In this document: one piece after another, positions 16,955-25,315 of the stretch | Position numbering within the stretch: position 1 is the stretch's first letter | How the letters are laid out: every line of letters starts with the position of its first letter | Assembly: GCA_034437515.1 (NCBI GenBank) | Contig: DAOTTX010000065.1 | Coordinates: 1-40,822 of the forward strand | DNA: 40,822 nt | Direction of reading: 5' to 3' | Origin: DAOTTX01 sp034437515 | GTDB lineage: Bacteria; Chloroflexota; Anaerolineae; Aggregatilineales; Phototrophicaceae | The notes under the pieces: model-generated | What the model saw: the letters and a program-made list of their open reading frames with translations, nothing else | Database searches by the model: none | What the model was told of the DNA's origin: nothing | Made by a program: the position numbers and the translations under genes

Positions 16955-17781
16955 TTAACCTCCGTGTGAATTGCTTGGGCAATCTCTTGTTTGTGTGGTG
17001 CGCTTGCCAGACCATGACGCAGTACTGAATGCGCGGCAAGTCGAGCGGCGACACGTACCGCCGCATGGAAATTTGTTTGATGGAAATGCCAGCCGGCAAA
17101 CAGCGAAGCCGCGAAAACGTCTCCAGCTCCGGTCAGGTTGAGGGCATTTGTAGGGATGGCGGCATAAGTAAAGCGTTCGCCGTTGATGTAGTAGCGTCCG
17201 CCGTCGTTACCTTGCGTTACGATTAGCCGTCGTGTGTGTGCGATATATTCTTCTTCGAGGTCGGGTGCGCTAGCGATGTCTTCCTCACTGATGACCACGA
17301 CATCCGCCCGGTCAAGCAGCGCCCGGTCAAACCAGCGTTTAAACGAGACGAGGTTGTCATCACCGCGCTGACGCATCCAACCCTGCGGGGTGAGCATCAG
17401 TCGGCTGTCATCGGTGATCGAGTCGAGGATCGTCGGAGTAATTTCGTCCGCAATCGGCGCTAGATGGATGAGTGGTGCGTTGCGCCAATCTGCGGGGAGC
17501 TTCTCTAAGTCGGCGGCGGTCGCTAGTAAATGCTGTACCCGCCGGGACGGTGTGTAGACGTTCTCAAATGTTGTGGTCTCATCCGCCGGTTGGATGACGA
17601 GTTGGGCGTATGTTTCTAATTCGGAAAGCAGCGGTTCGTCGGGTGCGGCACTGGTCAACACACCGACCTCCAGGCCGAAGGCAGCGGCGGTGGCAGCGGC
17701 GTAAGCAACCGTCCCGCCCAACCGCCGACCACCCTCGATGACATCCGCAGCGATGTGACCGACAAGAATATATTCAGCCAT
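16951..17781 (-). CDS. PfkB family carbohydrate/nucleoside kinase
   Basis: 276 residues, slightly short for the family. It begins with ILVGHIAADVI and has the Gly-rich GGTVAYAAATAAAFG segment where PfkB enzymes bind the sugar. It ends with ALNLTGAGDVFAASLFAGWH, the PfkB signature 2, in which the Asp is the catalytic base and GAG forms the anion hole. It should phosphorylate a sugar, sugar alcohol or nucleoside with ATP in the cytosol. The usual first-signature region is less conserved, which makes the substrate uncertain. SD GAGG is 7 bases upstream. It starts 58 bases after the jag stop on the same strand, and is followed by the amidohydrolase with a 4-base overlap. I infer a two-step pathway for one unknown compound. 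Confidence 0.85.
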   Translation of the reverse strand: MAEYILVGHIAADVIEGGRRLGGTVAYAAATAAAFGLEVGVLTSAAPDEPLLSELETYAQLVIQPADETTTFENVYTPSRRVQHLLATAADLEKLPADWRNAPLIHLAPIADEITPTILDSITDDSRLMLTPQGWMRQRGDDNLVSFKRWFDRALLDRADVVVISEEDIASAPDLEEEYIAHTRRLIVTQGNDGGRYYINGERFTYAAIPTNALNLTGAGDVFAASLFAGWHFHQTNFHAAVRVAARLAAHSVLRHGLASAPHKQEIAQAIHTEVN

Positions 17782-17839
17782 TCAACGGCCTCAATACAAT
17801 TTCATGGCTCCCCCAGGGTATCATCCTAGAGGAGCTTGG

Positions 17840-18664
17840 TTATTTTGGGGAAATGGTCACCTTACGTGAGTTGCCCTCACCGATGCTGTTGGTCTCCACA
17901 TCTTCGCGTTCGCGCAATTCCAGATGGATAATGCGGCGTTCGTTGGGCGGCATCGGTTCAAGCGTCAACGGTCGAGCCTGTTGTACGGCCTGATCTGCCA
18001 TGCGCTGTGCGATCTGTCGTAATTTCTCAGAACGCCGTGACTTGTAACCGTCCGCATCAATGACGAGGGTAGTACGTTGTTGTAACTGCCGGCTGACGAT
18101 CAATCGGGTGATGTATTGTAGGGCGCTGAGTGTTTCTCCCCGGCGACCAATCAGCAGGTTTGTGTTTTCCCCTTGAATATCCAGCACCCAGGGTGTGTGA
18201 TCGTCGTCCTGTGCGGCTTTCGCACGACGAACCTCGACTTCGGCTTCGATGCTCATATATTTGAGCAGATTTAGCAGCACCTCACGCCCAATGACCCCAT
18301 CTTTTGCTTCATCACTTTCCAGGTCAATCGGTTCATCGCTGTAGCCGTGATCGACGTTGCTTTCGTCCTCGTCGTCATGATCGCTTTGCGCATCTTGTGC
18401 ATCTTGCGCATCATCGCCTTCCGCTTTGGGGCTTGGGTCAGGCATATCGGCCGGCGGTGCCGGGACGGGTTCGGGCGTGGGGGGGCGGAGTAGCTTCAGG
18501 CGCACCTTCGCCGGTTTTGAGCCGATCCCAAATACACCCTGCCGGGGTTCCTCGATGACTTCGACGATGACCTCGGCAGCCGTAACCCCCAGTTGCGCCA
18601 GGCCAGTTGCGACAGCTTTATCGACGGTTTCGCCGGTCGTTTCAACAGTGTTTTCTGCATCCAT
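17840..18664 (-). CDS. khpB: KhpB/Jag (SpoIIIJ-associated) RNA-binding protein
   Basis: 274 residues in three parts. Residues 1-52 are the Jag_N domain (ENTVETTGETVDKAVATGL, then GVFGIGSKPAKVRLK). A long acidic linker of about 70 residues follows (with DAQ repeated three times, and DHDDEDES). The C-terminal half holds a KH domain (NLLIGRRGETLSALQYITRL; GRRG is the RNA-binding GxxG loop) and an R3H domain (NERRIIHLEL). KhpB works with KhpA as a global RNA chaperone and is normally coded beside yidC, as here. ATG 18664 is chosen because AAAAGGAAA lies about 8 bases upstream; an in-frame ATG at 18724 would add 20 residues that do not resemble the family. Confidence 0.93.
   Translation of the reverse strand: MDAENTVETTGETVDKAVATGLAQLGVTAAEVIVEVIEEPRQGVFGIGSKPAKVRLKLLRPPTPEPVPAPPADMPDPSPKAEGDDAQDAQDAQSDHDDEDESNVDHGYSDEPIDLESDEAKDGVIGREVLLNLLKYMSIEAEVEVRRAKAAQDDDHTPWVLDIQGENTNLLIGRRGETLSALQYITRLIVSRQLQQRTTLVIDADGYKSRRSEKLRQIAQRMADQAVQQARPLTLEPMPPNERRIIHLELREREDVETNSIGEGNSRKVTISPK
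18386..18412. repeat. Three 9-base tandem repeats in the khpB linker
   Basis: TTGCGCATC, TTGTGCATC and TTGCGCATC follow each other and encode the Asp-Ala-Gln repeat of the acidic linker. Copy number could vary without breaking the frame. Confidence 0.7.
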
Positions 18665-18727
18665 AGAAAATTTCCTTTTAACAAAAGCACGCCGGTGCCA
18701 AGCAGCGACGTGCCCCATTCGCATTAT

Positions 18728-19660
18728 TTACGACTTGCCGGAGGCTTTGACTTGTTTCTTCATCTTCTTGTTTTTGCGGTTAGATGGACGAGTCGGTGTT
18801 GATTTGTCCGGCTTGGACTTGCCGTTCTGGTCTTCTTTTGCTGGCTTCGCTTTTTTATCTTTGGGTTTGTCCGCCTCGGCCTTTGCTGGCTTTTTCTCCT
18901 CGGCCTTAGTTTCTTCTTCCGGCTCACGTCCGATCAGGCGTCCCCACTCGGCACGACCCATCAGCGTATATTGGATGACACCAACAACGTTGGAGACGAC
19001 GAAGTAAATTGATAGACCGACAGAGAAAGACAGCGAGAAAAAGCCAAACATCAGCGGCATGACGGTCGTCATGGTGCGCGTCATCTGCGCGGTTTGATTG
19101 TTGGCATCGTCGCCCTTCGGCGTTGGGATGGTCAGGCGGGATTGTAACCACGTCGTCGCCATCACCATCGCCGGGAAGGCCAGCGCATATAACGGGTTTG
19201 CCGTCGGTGATAGCGTCAAGTCCATACCAGCCCACATATTCTGGATCGGCACGGCACTATCCAGCCCGGAAATAAACAACCGGTCGGAGAGGTCGATTAA
19301 CTCAAACGGTGTGCTTGCCAGCGCATGGTTGATCGTGCGATACAGCGCCAGGAGGATCGGCATCTGGATGAACAACGGTAAACACCCGCCTAACGGATTG
19401 ACCTTGTTCTCACGGAACAGTTCCATCTGCGCCTGGGCAAGTTTTTCGCGATCGTTCTTGTACTTTTCGCGTATCTTGCTGAGTTGTGGTTGAACCTCCT
19501 GCATCGCTTTGGTGTTGCGCTGTTGGGAGATCAACAGGGGTGACAATGCCAACCGGATCACGATTGTTAGCACGGCAATCGCGACGACGATGTTGTTGCC
19601 GAACAGGTCATAAAAGAAGACCAGTGCCGTCACCAGTGGATTTACGATCAGATCAAACAT
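18728..19660 (-). CDS. yidC: YidC/Oxa1 membrane protein insertase
   Basis: 310 residues, the short form without the large periplasmic domain, as in Gram-positive and Chloroflexota proteins. The order is a first helix, the membrane-embedded conserved Arg in VIRLALSPLL (Arg36), a cytoplasmic coiled-coil hairpin (QVQPQLSKIREKYKNDREK is the expected type; here EVQPQLSKIREKYKN), then GGCLPLFIQMPILLALYR, PLYALAFPAMVMATTWLQ and VMPLMFGFFSLSFSVGLSIY. The C-terminal 80 residues are a highly charged Lys/Glu/Pro tail, which in this family helps contact ribosomes. It inserts membrane proteins with or without SecYEG. It starts 20 bases after the lipoprotein gene and is followed by khpB. Confidence 0.95.
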   Translation of the reverse strand: MFDLIVNPLVTALVFFYDLFGNNIVVAIAVLTIVIRLALSPLLISQQRNTKAMQEVQPQLSKIREKYKNDREKLAQAQMELFRENKVNPLGGCLPLFIQMPILLALYRTINHALASTPFELIDLSDRLFISGLDSAVPIQNMWAGMDLTLSPTANPLYALAFPAMVMATTWLQSRLTIPTPKGDDANNQTAQMTRTMTTVMPLMFGFFSLSFSVGLSIYFVVSNVVGVIQYTLMGRAEWGRLIGREPEEETKAEEKKPAKAEADKPKDKKAKPAKEDQNGKSKPDKSTPTRPSNRKNKKMKKQVKASGKS

Positions 19661-19680
19661 GAAATTGTGTGCTCCTGTCC

Positions 19681-20901
19681 TTAGCGGTCATAAATCCAGG
19701 TGTACTCGTCGCCGTCAATGGTGTAAGGAATCAGCACTTTGTCGTTATCCGATGTGCTGACGATGACCAAAGCGGGGCGGCTGACGGCTTCATCTTCCTC
19801 AATGTAGACCAGGTCAGCCAGAATCTCTGAGTCGATATTGTCTTTGATAAGTTCCTCGGCGTTTTGCCGATCTAACCAGTATACGTTGCCATTGCGCGAT
19901 GCGACAACGATGTACGTCTCGGTGACGATGGGTTTAGAACGCAATCCACCACTCGAAGCCTGCCGTTTAACCTCTTCGATGAACTCAGTACCGTCTTCGT
20001 TGATCGAAAGGGCATAGACGAAGCCGTTCATATCCGTGATGTAAAATTTGCCATCGAAGACGGTCGGCGCTGCCCACACCCAGCCCTCGGTATTATACTG
20101 GGCAGTGACGCGCTCCTGCGGGTCATCGTATTCGCCGGTGATGTCAATACGCCAGAAGTGACGGTCGAAACTGCCGACGTATAACGCGCCCTCGCCGTCA
20201 TAGTAGGGTGTCGCGCCGATGGCCCCCCCCAGGTCAACACGGTAAAGTTCCTCGCCCGTCTCCACATTGACGACATAGAGGAAGTGATCTGTACCGGGGA
20301 TGTAGGCCGTACTATCAATGATCAACGGTGAGGCCCACACACCGCGCTCGGTTTCGAACACCCATGCTTCGGAGAAGTTATCGTCTACATTGTAGGCGAT
20401 AACATTTTGTTCGCTGATGGGTACCAGCACAAGGCGATCCGCGCCTTCGGGTTCGTAGAGCGTAGGCGATGCCAATACATGACCGGGCAGTTGGATGCGA
20501 CTGTTAGCGCCTTCGCGCAGGCGTACAAACTCCAAACTGACATCGTAGATCAACAACTGATCGTTGTAATCCGGCACGAGCAGTGTGTTTTCATCTAATT
20601 CAATCGGTGTCACATAGAAATTGGAGTCGGTCGCTTCGCCGTTAATTTCCCAACGGCGTTGGTCGTTGCCTTCGGTGCGTGGTGTGCCATCTTCAAAGCG
20701 TAGCACGACCTGATTGCCGTTCAGGTCAACCCGTTCGATGTAATCACTATAAGCGACGACGAGCTGTGTCTCGTCGTTGAAGCCCGTTGTCACATCGACA
20801 TCAGGCCAGCTTACACCACTGCGCAGGCCACAGCCCGCCAGAAATACAGATAAAATCAGTACCGCAATTGTCAGGCGATACCGGGACGAATGTTTCATCA
20901 T
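19681..20901 (-). CDS. PQQ-propeller-like lipoprotein in the yidC operon
   Basis: 406 residues. A signal peptide ends in the lipobox LAGC with Cys24, so the mature protein is lipid-anchored on the outer face. The rest is made of repeated strands with PQQ/BamB-type blades, for example VWASPLIIDSTAYIPGTD, GAIGATPYYDGEGALYVGSF and VWAAPTVFDGKFYITDMN, each with the A(S/T)P...LY pattern; about seven blades would fit. These propellers act as protein-binding scaffolds; no PQQ-enzyme catalytic residues are seen. The start ATG overlaps the yidD stop (ATGA, 20898-20901), so translation is coupled, and yidC follows after 20 bases. A role in membrane or surface protein maturation, like a functional counterpart of BamB, is an inference. 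It has a run of eight G on its coding strand (20223-20230). Confidence 0.85.
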   Translation of the reverse strand: MMKHSSRYRLTIAVLILSVFLAGCGLRSGVSWPDVDVTTGFNDETQLVVAYSDYIERVDLNGNQVVLRFEDGTPRTEGNDQRRWEINGEATDSNFYVTPIELDENTLLVPDYNDQLLIYDVSLEFVRLREGANSRIQLPGHVLASPTLYEPEGADRLVLVPISEQNVIAYNVDDNFSEAWVFETERGVWASPLIIDSTAYIPGTDHFLYVVNVETGEELYRVDLGGAIGATPYYDGEGALYVGSFDRHFWRIDITGEYDDPQERVTAQYNTEGWVWAAPTVFDGKFYITDMNGFVYALSINEDGTEFIEEVKRQASSGGLRSKPIVTETYIVVASRNGNVYWLDRQNAEELIKDNIDSEILADLVYIEEDEAVSRPALVIVSTSDNDKVLIPYTIDGDEYTWIYDR

Positions 20902-21131
20902 TGCTCCTTCTTAGGGGGGACTGGATCGTAACCACCGGGGTTGAGCGGTTGGCAGCGGGCGATGCGCCTTAGCCCCAACCAGCCACCACGAAAGACACCG
21001 TATATCTCTATCGCCTCGTATGTATATTGCGAGCAAGATGGATAGAAACGGCAGGACGGTGGTAAAAGTGGCGAGATAAATTTCTGGTAAAAGCGAATTA
21101 TCCCCAGCACAAGCCATTTCAGCGGGTTCAC
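20898..21131 (-). CDS. yidD: YidD, membrane protein insertion efficiency factor
   Basis: 77 residues, typical of YidD. It carries the full signature: an amphipathic N-terminal helix, FYQKFISPLLPPSCRFYPSC, SQYTYEAIE, GGWLGLRRIARCQPLNPGGYDPVP, with three conserved Cys. It is a small peripheral membrane protein that helps YidC-dependent insertion. The start is GTG, set by GAGGAACC six bases upstream. It sits 15 bases after rnpA and overlaps the lipoprotein gene by four bases. Confidence 0.95.
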   Translation of the reverse strand: MNPLKWLVLGIIRFYQKFISPLLPPSCRFYPSCSQYTYEAIEIYGVFRGGWLGLRRIARCQPLNPGGYDPVPPKKEQ

Positions 21132-21146
21132 GCGGGTTCCTCATGC

Positions 21147-21494
21147 TTAGTCATGCGTTTTAAGGGTAAGCGCGGCTCGGTTGAGTGTATCCCTGACGGC
21201 ATCCTGCACCCGGTTAAAGGGTTGCCCGACCACATGCGGTCGAGCGATGAATACCAGATCATAACCGGGCTTCACCGCCGGGTGTTGTTGACGCACTGCT
21301 TCCCGTAGCAAACGACGGATTCGATTGCGCTTTACCGCATTGCCCAGGCGTTTGGCGGTGATGAAACCGTAGCGGTTGTGGGGCAGGTCATTGGGTGCCA
21401 CGCTGACAATCATCAGCGAATGGCGGTAGACCTGCCCTTCACGACGTAGCCGGGCGAAATCCTCCGAGCGACGCAACCGTAAACGCCTATTCAT
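21147..21494 (-). CDS. rnpA: RNase P protein component
   Basis: 115 residues. It starts RRLRLRRSEDFARLRREG and has the RNA-binding RNR motif in AKRLGNAVKRNRIRRLLREA, then GYDLVFIARP. It is the protein subunit that helps the catalytic RNA cut 5' leaders from tRNA precursors. It starts 7 bases after rpmH, the near-universal bacterial arrangement. The RNA subunit gene is not in this window. Confidence 0.97.
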   Translation of the reverse strand: MNRRLRLRRSEDFARLRREGQVYRHSLMIVSVAPNDLPHNRYGFITAKRLGNAVKRNRIRRLLREAVRQQHPAVKPGYDLVFIARPHVVGQPFNRVQDAVRDTLNRAALTLKTHD

Positions 21495-21501
21495 CCCGTC
21501 G

Positions 21502-21678
21502 CTAGGATTTCCAGTTGACCTTTTTAACGTGGTTCGGTTTCACCGCGAGTTGGTGACGCCCACGCTTACGGCGTTTCTTCAGCACTTTACGCCCGCCTTT
21601 GGTCTGCATCCGTTTACGAAAGCCGTGTACGCGCTTGCGACGGCGGATTTTTGGTTGCCATGTCCGCTTAGTAGACAT
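21502..21678 (-). CDS. rpmH: 50S ribosomal protein L34
   Basis: 58 residues, highly basic. It has the L34 core KRTWQPKIRRRKRVHGFR, then MQTKGGRKVLKKRRKRGR, followed by an extra C-terminal stretch (HQLAVKPNHVKKVNWKS). Most bacterial L34 proteins end near 44-47 residues, so this one has an extension of about 12. The ATG at 21678 is preceded by GAGGAAAT. It is the first gene of the rpmH-rnpA-yidD-lipoprotein-yidC-khpB operon. Confidence 0.97.
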   Translation of the reverse strand: MSTKRTWQPKIRRRKRVHGFRKRMQTKGGRKVLKKRRKRGRHQLAVKPNHVKKVNWKS

Positions 21679-21715
21679 TGATATTTCCTCGTCTAATCCG
21701 TTGAGTCGATTTACA

Positions 21716-21745
21716 AGTATAACGGAGTCAGCGCGAGTTCGTCTA
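21716..21745 (-). promoter_or_regulatory. Promoter of the rpmH operon
   Basis: On the minus strand TAGACG (21740-21745) and TATACT (21716-21721) are 18 bases apart, about 38 bases before the rpmH ATG. The -10 is good and the -35 matches four of six. Confidence 0.5.
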
Positions 21746-22026
21746 GGGGAGAAGCGCACTTTAGCAGTTGTTAAATGGTCGTAAGCATCACGTCAGAAGG
21801 TCAGCAAGCGAAGGGCAAACATGCCGCGTCAATTTCGCTGATTATGTGGAATGCCCATCGCACCAGAAGGCGCTTAAGTGTTATCAGGTCGTCGAAGTCA
21901 TATTCACCTTGCCGTAATTTTATGTGCGGCGGACGACAAAAATGTCTTTCCTATTGTGTTGACCGGAACGCTCCTGAAGTCCTGGTGCGGAAGCAAATAT
22001 CGACGTAAACACCCCTCCATGCGGAC
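21746..22026. other. Gene-free stretch upstream of rpmH
   Basis: Between the membrane-protein stop at 22027 and the rpmH promoter I see no supported gene and no clear terminator. There is a small GACA-AAAA-TGTC hairpin near 21935-21946. No cluster of DnaA boxes (TTATCCACA-like) was seen, so there is no sign of an origin here. Confidence 0.5.
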
Positions 22027-23019
22027 TCATTGGATTGTTAGAAATGGTGCAAGCAAGAAACTGACCAATATCAGCACGACGATCAGACCAACGGAGAGGA
22101 TCGCCATTGTCGTCACATCCTGCCCGGTAATACGGACCGGGAAGTCCTGCGACGGGACATCCGACGGGCGCGGTGTGTCAGAGGGTACGGCGGCCAACGC
22201 GAGATCCAGTCCTTCCAGACGCACGCGGGTGTCATAATACATCAACGTCAGCGCGATAGGCATCACCGGGGAGATAACCACCGTGAAGGCCGTGCTGAGA
22301 ATCAGGCTCGGCAGGCTTCCGCCAACTGCATTACCGCCGACGATAATTTCCAGCACGGTAAAGACTAGACTCAGCAGAAATGTGATAAGAAGGGTCGCCA
22401 GCAGCAGCCAGAACAGCGGCCAGAAGCGGATGCGTCCGAGAGCGAAGGCGCGGCTGACGCCTGCCTGCACGCCCACCCGTTCGAGGATCATCACCGGGAT
22501 GAGCAGGGCGTACAACGTCACCCCTAGATAGATCATCACACCGATGCCGAGGCCGCACAAGAAAAACAAAAACGAGAGGACGATAATCACCGCGATCAAA
22601 ATCGAGACGGTGAACAGAATTGATAACCCCAATGGGACGAAACGATCACCGATGGCTTGTAATGCCTCCGTCGGGGTTGTGCTACGACCCATCGTGTATT
22701 CCGATGAGAGGTAAGTAATCAAGCCGTTCAGGATGATCTGCTGTAAGACGAACGACGCAAGCGAGAAAATAATTGAAATGTTAAGAAAAGCACTAAAATC
22801 AATGTCTTCGACTTCCTGTGTGATGTCGTTAATGACGACCAATCCCGTAGATGCAGTGAGCAGATCGACCACAATAAATTGGATGATCGCCAGCGGGATG
22901 ATAATCAAAGCGGAGAGCGTCAGGAAGACAGCGAGATTATCTCGATAGATAATAAAAGTGCGCTTCAAGATTTCGATGACGGTGCGCGGGTTCAGGGCGT
23001 CGTTAAAGGACTGCTGCAT
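22027..23019 (-). CDS. Multi-span membrane protein of unknown function
   Basis: 330 residues with about six to eight hydrophobic segments. The N-terminus (NPRTVIEILKRTFIIYRDN) and the late MYYDTRVRLEGLDLAL are typical of a widespread group of membrane proteins annotated as glycerophosphoryl diester phosphodiesterase membrane domain or DUF975-like. The molecular function of that group is not established. A Pro/Ser-rich loop (PSDTPRPSDVPSQDF) precedes the last helix. It lies 45 bases after tex on the same strand. An AGTATA (23056-23061; TATACT on the minus strand) near the tex stop may be a -10 box for it. Confidence 0.75.
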   Translation of the reverse strand: MQQSFNDALNPRTVIEILKRTFIIYRDNLAVFLTLSALIIIPLAIIQFIVVDLLTASTGLVVINDITQEVEDIDFSAFLNISIIFSLASFVLQQIILNGLITYLSSEYTMGRSTTPTEALQAIGDRFVPLGLSILFTVSILIAVIIVLSFLFFLCGLGIGVMIYLGVTLYALLIPVMILERVGVQAGVSRAFALGRIRFWPLFWLLLATLLITFLLSLVFTVLEIIVGGNAVGGSLPSLILSTAFTVVISPVMPIALTLMYYDTRVRLEGLDLALAAVPSDTPRPSDVPSQDFPVRITGQDVTTMAILSVGLIVVLILVSFLLAPFLTIQ

Positions 23020-23064
23020 GAGTTTTTAACCGTTCTATTGCTATGATCGCATCACAGTATAGCA

Positions 23065-25185
23065 TCAGCTTTCAACCCACCCCAGGCTGATGCGCCCCCG
23101 TTCGATCTCGACGTTGAGAATTTCGACATCCAGCACATCACCCACGCTCAGGTGGGTGCCGCGTGGCATCTTACTGATGTGCATCAGGCCATCTTGCTTC
23201 ACACCGATGTCGATAAACGCCCCGAAATCGACCACGTTACGCACCGTCCCGGTGAGTGTCATCCCGCGTTTGAGGTCTTCCATCTTGAGTACGTCGCTGC
23301 GCAGCACGGGCTGGGGCAGTTCGTCGCGTGGGTCGCGTCCGGGTCTTACCAATTGCTCGAAGATGTCGCTGAGGGTCGGCACCCCGGTATCGAGTTCGTT
23401 CGCCAGATCGTCAATGCATGGCAGGTAGGGCGCAAGGGCGCTCTCGCGGGCGTCTGTTGGCGTGGACATATCCAAGTCGGCACGGTCAATGACCTGTCGG
23501 GCGACGGGGTAACTTTCCGGGTGGATGGCGCTGGCATCCAGTGGATCATCGCTTTCGCGCACACGCAGGAAACCGGCGCACTGCTCGAAGGACTTGTCAC
23601 CCAATCCCTTGACTTCTAGAAGCTGTGCTCGGCTGTGGAACACGCCGTTTGTATCCCGATAGGCCACGATGCGCTCAGCAAGTTTAGGGCCGATCCCGGC
23701 GACGTGCGTAAGCAGCGCGGGCGATGCGGTGTTGAGATCAACACCGACGTGGTTGACCACGCTTTCGACCACACCGCTGAGAGCGTCCGATAGGGCGCTT
23801 TGATCGACATCATGCTGGTACATGCCGACACCAATAGATTTGGGGTCGATCTTGACCTGCTCGGCGAGTGGATCCTGCACGCGCCGGGCGATGCTGACCG
23901 CGCCGCGCAGTGTAACATCGAGGGTGGGCAGTTCGTCACGGGCGAGCTTGCTGGCACTATACACACTGGCACCGGCCTCGTTTACCATGACATAGTGCAG
24001 TGTGTCCTCACGGGTGAGTTCGGCGGCGAGGGCTTCCGTTTCTCGTGAAGCGGTGCCATTGCCGATGGCGATCAAGGTAACGTCATGCTGCTGGATGAGC
24101 GTGTTCAGTGTGTGCTTGGCGGCGTCCCATTGGTTTTGTGGCGCGTGTGGGTAAATCGTCGCTGTATCCAGCACTCTGCCGGTGGAGTCAATCACGGCGA
24201 TCTTACAACCGGTGCGATAGCCAGGGTCAAGACCGAGGATGATGTGCCCTGCCAACGGCGGCTGGTTGAGCAGTGCGCGTAAGTTTCGTGCGAACACCTG
24301 GATGGCGTGGGCTTCGGCGGCTTCGGTGAGTTGACGGCGCACATCACGTTCGATGGCAGGCAGCAGCAGGCGTGAGGCCGCGTCGTCGTAAGCTGCTTCG
24401 AGTTGCGCGGCGAAGGGTGAGCGGCGATCTGTGCGGAAGTGATACTGCATCGCGCCGCGCCAATCGCGTTCGGCGACATCGATTTTTACGCGCAGCACTT
24501 TCTCCGCTTCTCCTCGGTTGAGCGCCAACATCTGATGCGGCTTGATGTGCCCCACACGGAACTCGAAATCATAGTAATCCCGGTAGATGCCTTTAGGGTC
24601 TTCTGCGTTCTTGACTTTGCCGGCCTGTACCAACCCGAAGCGCATTGCCTTCTCACGGACTTCCCCGCGCACACCGGGGTGGTCGCTGATGGCTTCCGCG
24701 ACGATGTCCTTTGCCCCGGCGAGCGCGTCCTCGATGGTCGGCACGTCTTCGCTGAGGAACTGCCGGGCGATTTGCTCCGGTGACTTGCCGTTACGCATCT
24801 GTTGGATGATCTGTTCTGCCAGCGGTTCGAGGCCGCGTTCACGGGCGACCTGGGCGCGGGTGCGGCGTTTGCGTTTATAAGGTTGGTAGAGGTCTTCTAA
24901 CTCGGTGATCTTTTCCGCTGAGTTGATCTGCTGGCGGAGGTCGTCAGTTAGTTTGCCCTGTTCTTCGATAGCGTTGAGAATGGTTGCACGTCGGTCGTCC
25001 AGGGCGCGTAGCCTCGTCAGTTGATCGGCGACCTGCCGCAGTTGCTCATCGTCGAGGCTGCCGGTCATCTCTTTGCGATAGCGGGCGATGAAGGGTAGCG
25101 TGTTGCCCTCGTCCATAAGTTTGATGGCTGCGGCGACCTGCCCGGCACGTAGTCCTAGCGCAGCGGCGATTTTGTTTGCATACAT
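23065..25185 (-). CDS. tex: Tex family RNA-binding transcription accessory protein
   Basis: 706 residues, slightly shorter than usual for Tex. The N-terminal Tex helical region contains GNTLPFIARYRKEMTGSLDD and ELEDLYQPYKRKRRTRAQ. Next comes the YqgF/RNase H-like domain (HIILGLDPGYRTGCKIAVID), then helix-hairpin-helix repeats (LLTHVAGIGPKLAERIVAYR, with VKGLGDKSFEQCAGFLR). The C-terminal S1 domain (GMTLTGTVRNVVDFGAFIDI, GLMHISKM, ISLGW) binds RNA. Tex binds nucleic acid and affects transcription and translation; its exact role varies between species. The start has AGGATAACACCT upstream. A membrane-protein gene follows after 45 bases. Confidence 0.95.
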   Translation of the reverse strand: MYANKIAAALGLRAGQVAAAIKLMDEGNTLPFIARYRKEMTGSLDDEQLRQVADQLTRLRALDDRRATILNAIEEQGKLTDDLRQQINSAEKITELEDLYQPYKRKRRTRAQVARERGLEPLAEQIIQQMRNGKSPEQIARQFLSEDVPTIEDALAGAKDIVAEAISDHPGVRGEVREKAMRFGLVQAGKVKNAEDPKGIYRDYYDFEFRVGHIKPHQMLALNRGEAEKVLRVKIDVAERDWRGAMQYHFRTDRRSPFAAQLEAAYDDAASRLLLPAIERDVRRQLTEAAEAHAIQVFARNLRALLNQPPLAGHIILGLDPGYRTGCKIAVIDSTGRVLDTATIYPHAPQNQWDAAKHTLNTLIQQHDVTLIAIGNGTASRETEALAAELTREDTLHYVMVNEAGASVYSASKLARDELPTLDVTLRGAVSIARRVQDPLAEQVKIDPKSIGVGMYQHDVDQSALSDALSGVVESVVNHVGVDLNTASPALLTHVAGIGPKLAERIVAYRDTNGVFHSRAQLLEVKGLGDKSFEQCAGFLRVRESDDPLDASAIHPESYPVARQVIDRADLDMSTPTDARESALAPYLPCIDDLANELDTGVPTLSDIFEQLVRPGRDPRDELPQPVLRSDVLKMEDLKRGMTLTGTVRNVVDFGAFIDIGVKQDGLMHISKMPRGTHLSVGDVLDVEILNVEIERGRISLGWVES

Positions 25186-25231
25186 AGGTGTTATCCTGCT
25201 GAGACTTGAATCATATCGAAGATGCTTTAAT

Positions 25232-25259
25232 TTGGTTCGTGAGGTGCATAGTATACAAT
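25232..25259 (+). promoter_or_regulatory. Possible promoter of the serine hydrolase gene
   Basis: TACAAT (25254-25259) preceded at 16 bases by TTGGTT (25232-25237), about 57 bases before the GTG start. The same TATAC core read on the minus strand could serve tex, so this is a compact divergent region. Confidence 0.35.
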
Positions 25260-25315
25260 AACCATGTTGCTTTCACCGTAGTCATCTCATGTTTTCTCAA
25301 AAAAGGAGTTTTTGT

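Noticed and set aside
21746..22237. Plus-strand open frames upstream of rpmH, and a possible replication origin
   Set aside because: The frames lack SD sites and overlap the membrane-protein gene. No dnaA and no group of DnaA boxes is present, so the rpmH location alone does not support an origin.
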